Source of the DNA: Rhodoferax sp.
Lineage (GTDB): Bacteria; Pseudomonadota; Gammaproteobacteria; Burkholderiales; Burkholderiaceae_C
DNA: 64,000 nucleotides
Direction: 5' to 3'
Assembly: GCA_018061265.1 (NCBI GenBank)
Contig: JAGOUM010000004.1
Span: 45,818-109,817 of the forward strand
Position numbers and translations under genes: made by a program. Every line of letters starts with the position of its first letter. Positions within the stretch are counted from its first letter, which is position 1. The notes under the pieces are model-generated. The model had not been told where the DNA came from. It made no database searches and saw nothing but the letters and a program-made list of their open reading frames with translations. Below, in pieces: positions 62,605 to 64,000 of the stretch.

Positions 62605-64000
62605 ATGCCCAATACTGACACCACGCTGGACTTTGCCCTGCTGCAGCAGTCGGCATTGCGCCCAGCCGCCCGCAACCGGGTGGCGCTGCTGTGGTTGCTG
62701 GGCATGCTGGTGTTGTTGGTCGGCTCCGTTGTGACTCTGTTGTTGTACCTGAATCGCTTTGAGCTCGAGGAAGCGACGCGCAGACGCGCCTCCGACGCGC
62801 AGTGGCTGGAGCAAAGTATGCAGTTCCATTTTCGACGCTTGGAAGATGATCTGTTGGTGCTGGCCCGCCAGTCTGTGCTGAAGGCCAGCCTGGAACCGGT
62901 CAACGTCGGCCGCCCCCAACCCCCGCGATCAGGCCAGGCAGACGGGACTTTCTACGGCGGTGGGCTGTTGTGGCGTGAACCGGGTGTTTTGTTGTCTCAG
63001 GGCTGGATACCAGCTGGGCAAACTTTGCAGCATCCGTCGTCACTCGAGCGCTGGTACGCCGATCGTGCAGCCCATCTGGAAAACCAGCTGGCTCTGGATA
63101 TCATGCAAAACACTTCCGAAGGATTGCGCCGGGCAGCGTATGCGGGTTTGATGCGTGGTTCTGACGGAAGCCAGAGTGATGTGGTGTGGCTGGCGGTGCC
63201 GTTTTTCGATCGTGGCGAATTTGTCGGCAGCTACCTGGCGGCGGTGTCCATTGAGCGTGCCATCGCTGCACTGGTGCCAGCCTGGTTCAGCCAGGATCAC
63301 AGGGTCAGTTTATTGCCTGACAACCCTTCTGCTGCACCAGAAGGACTGAACCAACCCGACAACGGAGATGCGTCTCGCGTGGCCCTGAATTTGCCAGGGA
63401 CAGACCTATTTCTGCAAGTCACACTCATTCGCTCGCAACCGGCCACGGTGCCACGCATTTTCTTTCTTGTGGCCCTGTTGTTTTTATTGGGCATGCTGGT
63501 GGCGTTGTATGCCCTGCGACGGGACTTCGCCAAGCGACAACAGGTGCAAGCACTTTTGCAGGCTCAAGTGGCGCTGCGCAGCGCCATGGAGAGCTCGGTC
63601 ACCATTGGGCTGCGTGCCTGGGATCTGGACGGACGTATTCTCTACGTCAATTCGGCTTTTGCCCGCATGGTTGGGTATGACGCAGCCGAGCTGGTCGGCC
63701 ACAGCATGCCGTTTCCGTATTGGCCCGAAGACCAGAAGTTGCAATTGTCGAAGGTGCACGAAAGCCTGATGGCGCACGGCACACATGATGAAGGGGTGGA
63801 GGTGCAGTTCGCCCACCGGGACGGGCACCTGATCGACGTATTGATTCATGAGGCACCCCTGAATACTGCCGCCGGCGAGCAGGTGGGCTGGATGAGTTCG
63901 GTGATGGACATCAGCGAACGCAAACGCGCCCAGCGCATGGCGGCACAGCAACAGGAGAAGCTCGAAGCCTCGGGTCGACTGATTGCCGTGGGAGAGGTGG
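62605..64000 (+). CDS. Membrane PAS sensor histidine kinase (runs off the window)
   Basis: The first 465 residues of a DctB/DctS-like sensor. TM1 spans about 26-48, followed by a periplasmic sensor domain (about 50-284), TM2 (about 285-305), and a PAS domain (RSAMESSVTIGLRAWDLDGR to VGWMSSVMDISERKR, about 322-440). The coiled linker then enters the dimerisation/H-box at LEASGRLIAVGEV, with the His itself beyond the edge. It is divergent from the UbiA-like gene (47 bases), so it probably senses a solute handled by the adjacent TRAP genes. A response-regulator gene is expected next. Confidence 0.87.
   Translation, partial: MPNTDTTLDFALLQQSALRPAARNRVALLWLLGMLVLLVGSVVTLLLYLNRFELEEATRRRASDAQWLEQSMQFHFRRLEDDLLVLARQSVLKASLEPVNVGRPQPPRSGQADGTFYGGGLLWREPGVLLSQGWIPAGQTLQHPSSLERWYADRAAHLENQLALDIMQNTSEGLRRAAYAGLMRGSDGSQSDVVWLAVPFFDRGEFVGSYLAAVSIERAIAALVPAWFSQDHRVSLLPDNPSAAPEGLNQPDNGDASRVALNLPGTDLFLQVTLIRSQPATVPRIFFLVALLFLLGMLVALYALRRDFAKRQQVQALLQAQVALRSAMESSVTIGLRAWDLDGRILYVNSAFARMVGYDAAELVGHSMPFPYWPEDQKLQLSKVHESLMAHGTHDEGVEVQFAHRDGHLIDVLIHEAPLNTAAGEQVGWMSSVMDISERKRAQRMAAQQQEKLEASGRLIAVGEV

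Overview
The window looks like chromosome of a betaproteobacterium in the Comamonadaceae (Rhodoferax/Polaromonas-like). This rests on high-GC coding, the lptD-surA-rsmA block with amgK alongside, two TRAP transporter receptors, O2-independent ubiquinone genes, and four short dispersed intergenic repeats of a type familiar to me from that family. It is mostly ordinary core and metabolic sequence, with one accessory block. No phage, transposase or CRISPR array was seen.

Layout. 1-3.8 kb (minus): an efflux operon of TolC-like channel, HlyD-like adaptor and two ABC-2 permeases, the last one cut by the window edge. 3.9-9.2 kb: hexose-6-phosphate epimerase-like protein, M20 peptidase, and a sulfonate/nitrate-type ABC importer. 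9.3-15.4 kb: MFS and EamA transporters, a DUF3750 protein, an acyl-CoA ligase plus enoyl-CoA hydratase pair, and a peroxiredoxin-like protein. 15.4-17.6 kb: a GGDEF-EAL protein split by one in-frame TGA. 18-22.6 kb: rarD, then a TetR-controlled efflux operon (regulator, lipoprotein HlyD, ABC ATPase, ABC-2 permease) with a strong palindromic operator before the regulator.

24.2-31.2 kb (minus) is the accessory block: a type III restriction-modification operon (mod, res) that continues into a RhuM-family gene and a small protein resembling an XRE-type DNA-binding domain. It lies on the 3' side of a tRNA-Ala(CGC) gene. 31.6-36.3 kb: ubiU, ubiV, ubiT, ubiX and ubiD in one direction, covering O2-independent hydroxylation and the decarboxylation step of ubiquinone synthesis. 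An FNR-type box sits at class II spacing from a plausible -10 element upstream of ubiU.

36.3-42.8 kb: a Yip1-family membrane protein, a DNA-deoxyinosine-type glycosylase, and a large protein whose C-terminal half resembles cyanobacterial acyl-ACP reductase, including the catalytic-cysteine motif. It is divergent from an iron alcohol dehydrogenase and a CoA-transferase. This suggests an acyl-thioester to aldehyde to alcohol module. 42.8-49.3 kb: rsmE, amgK, lptD, surA and rsmA (envelope biogenesis and ribosome methylation). 49.5-50.4 kb: a barnase-like secreted RNase and its barstar-like inhibitor. 50.6-57.6 kb: malic enzyme, HD-GYP protein, proline iminopeptidase, glutamine synthetase-like ligase and an MBL hydrolase.

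57.6-64 kb: a TRAP transporter (dctM, dctQ, dctP), a second divergent DctP paralogue with a Tat-like signal, a UbiA-like membrane protein lacking the usual Asp-rich motif, and a divergently oriented PAS sensor kinase cut by the window edge that may regulate the transporter. Starts were moved inward where a better ribosome site, signal peptide or overlap supported it.
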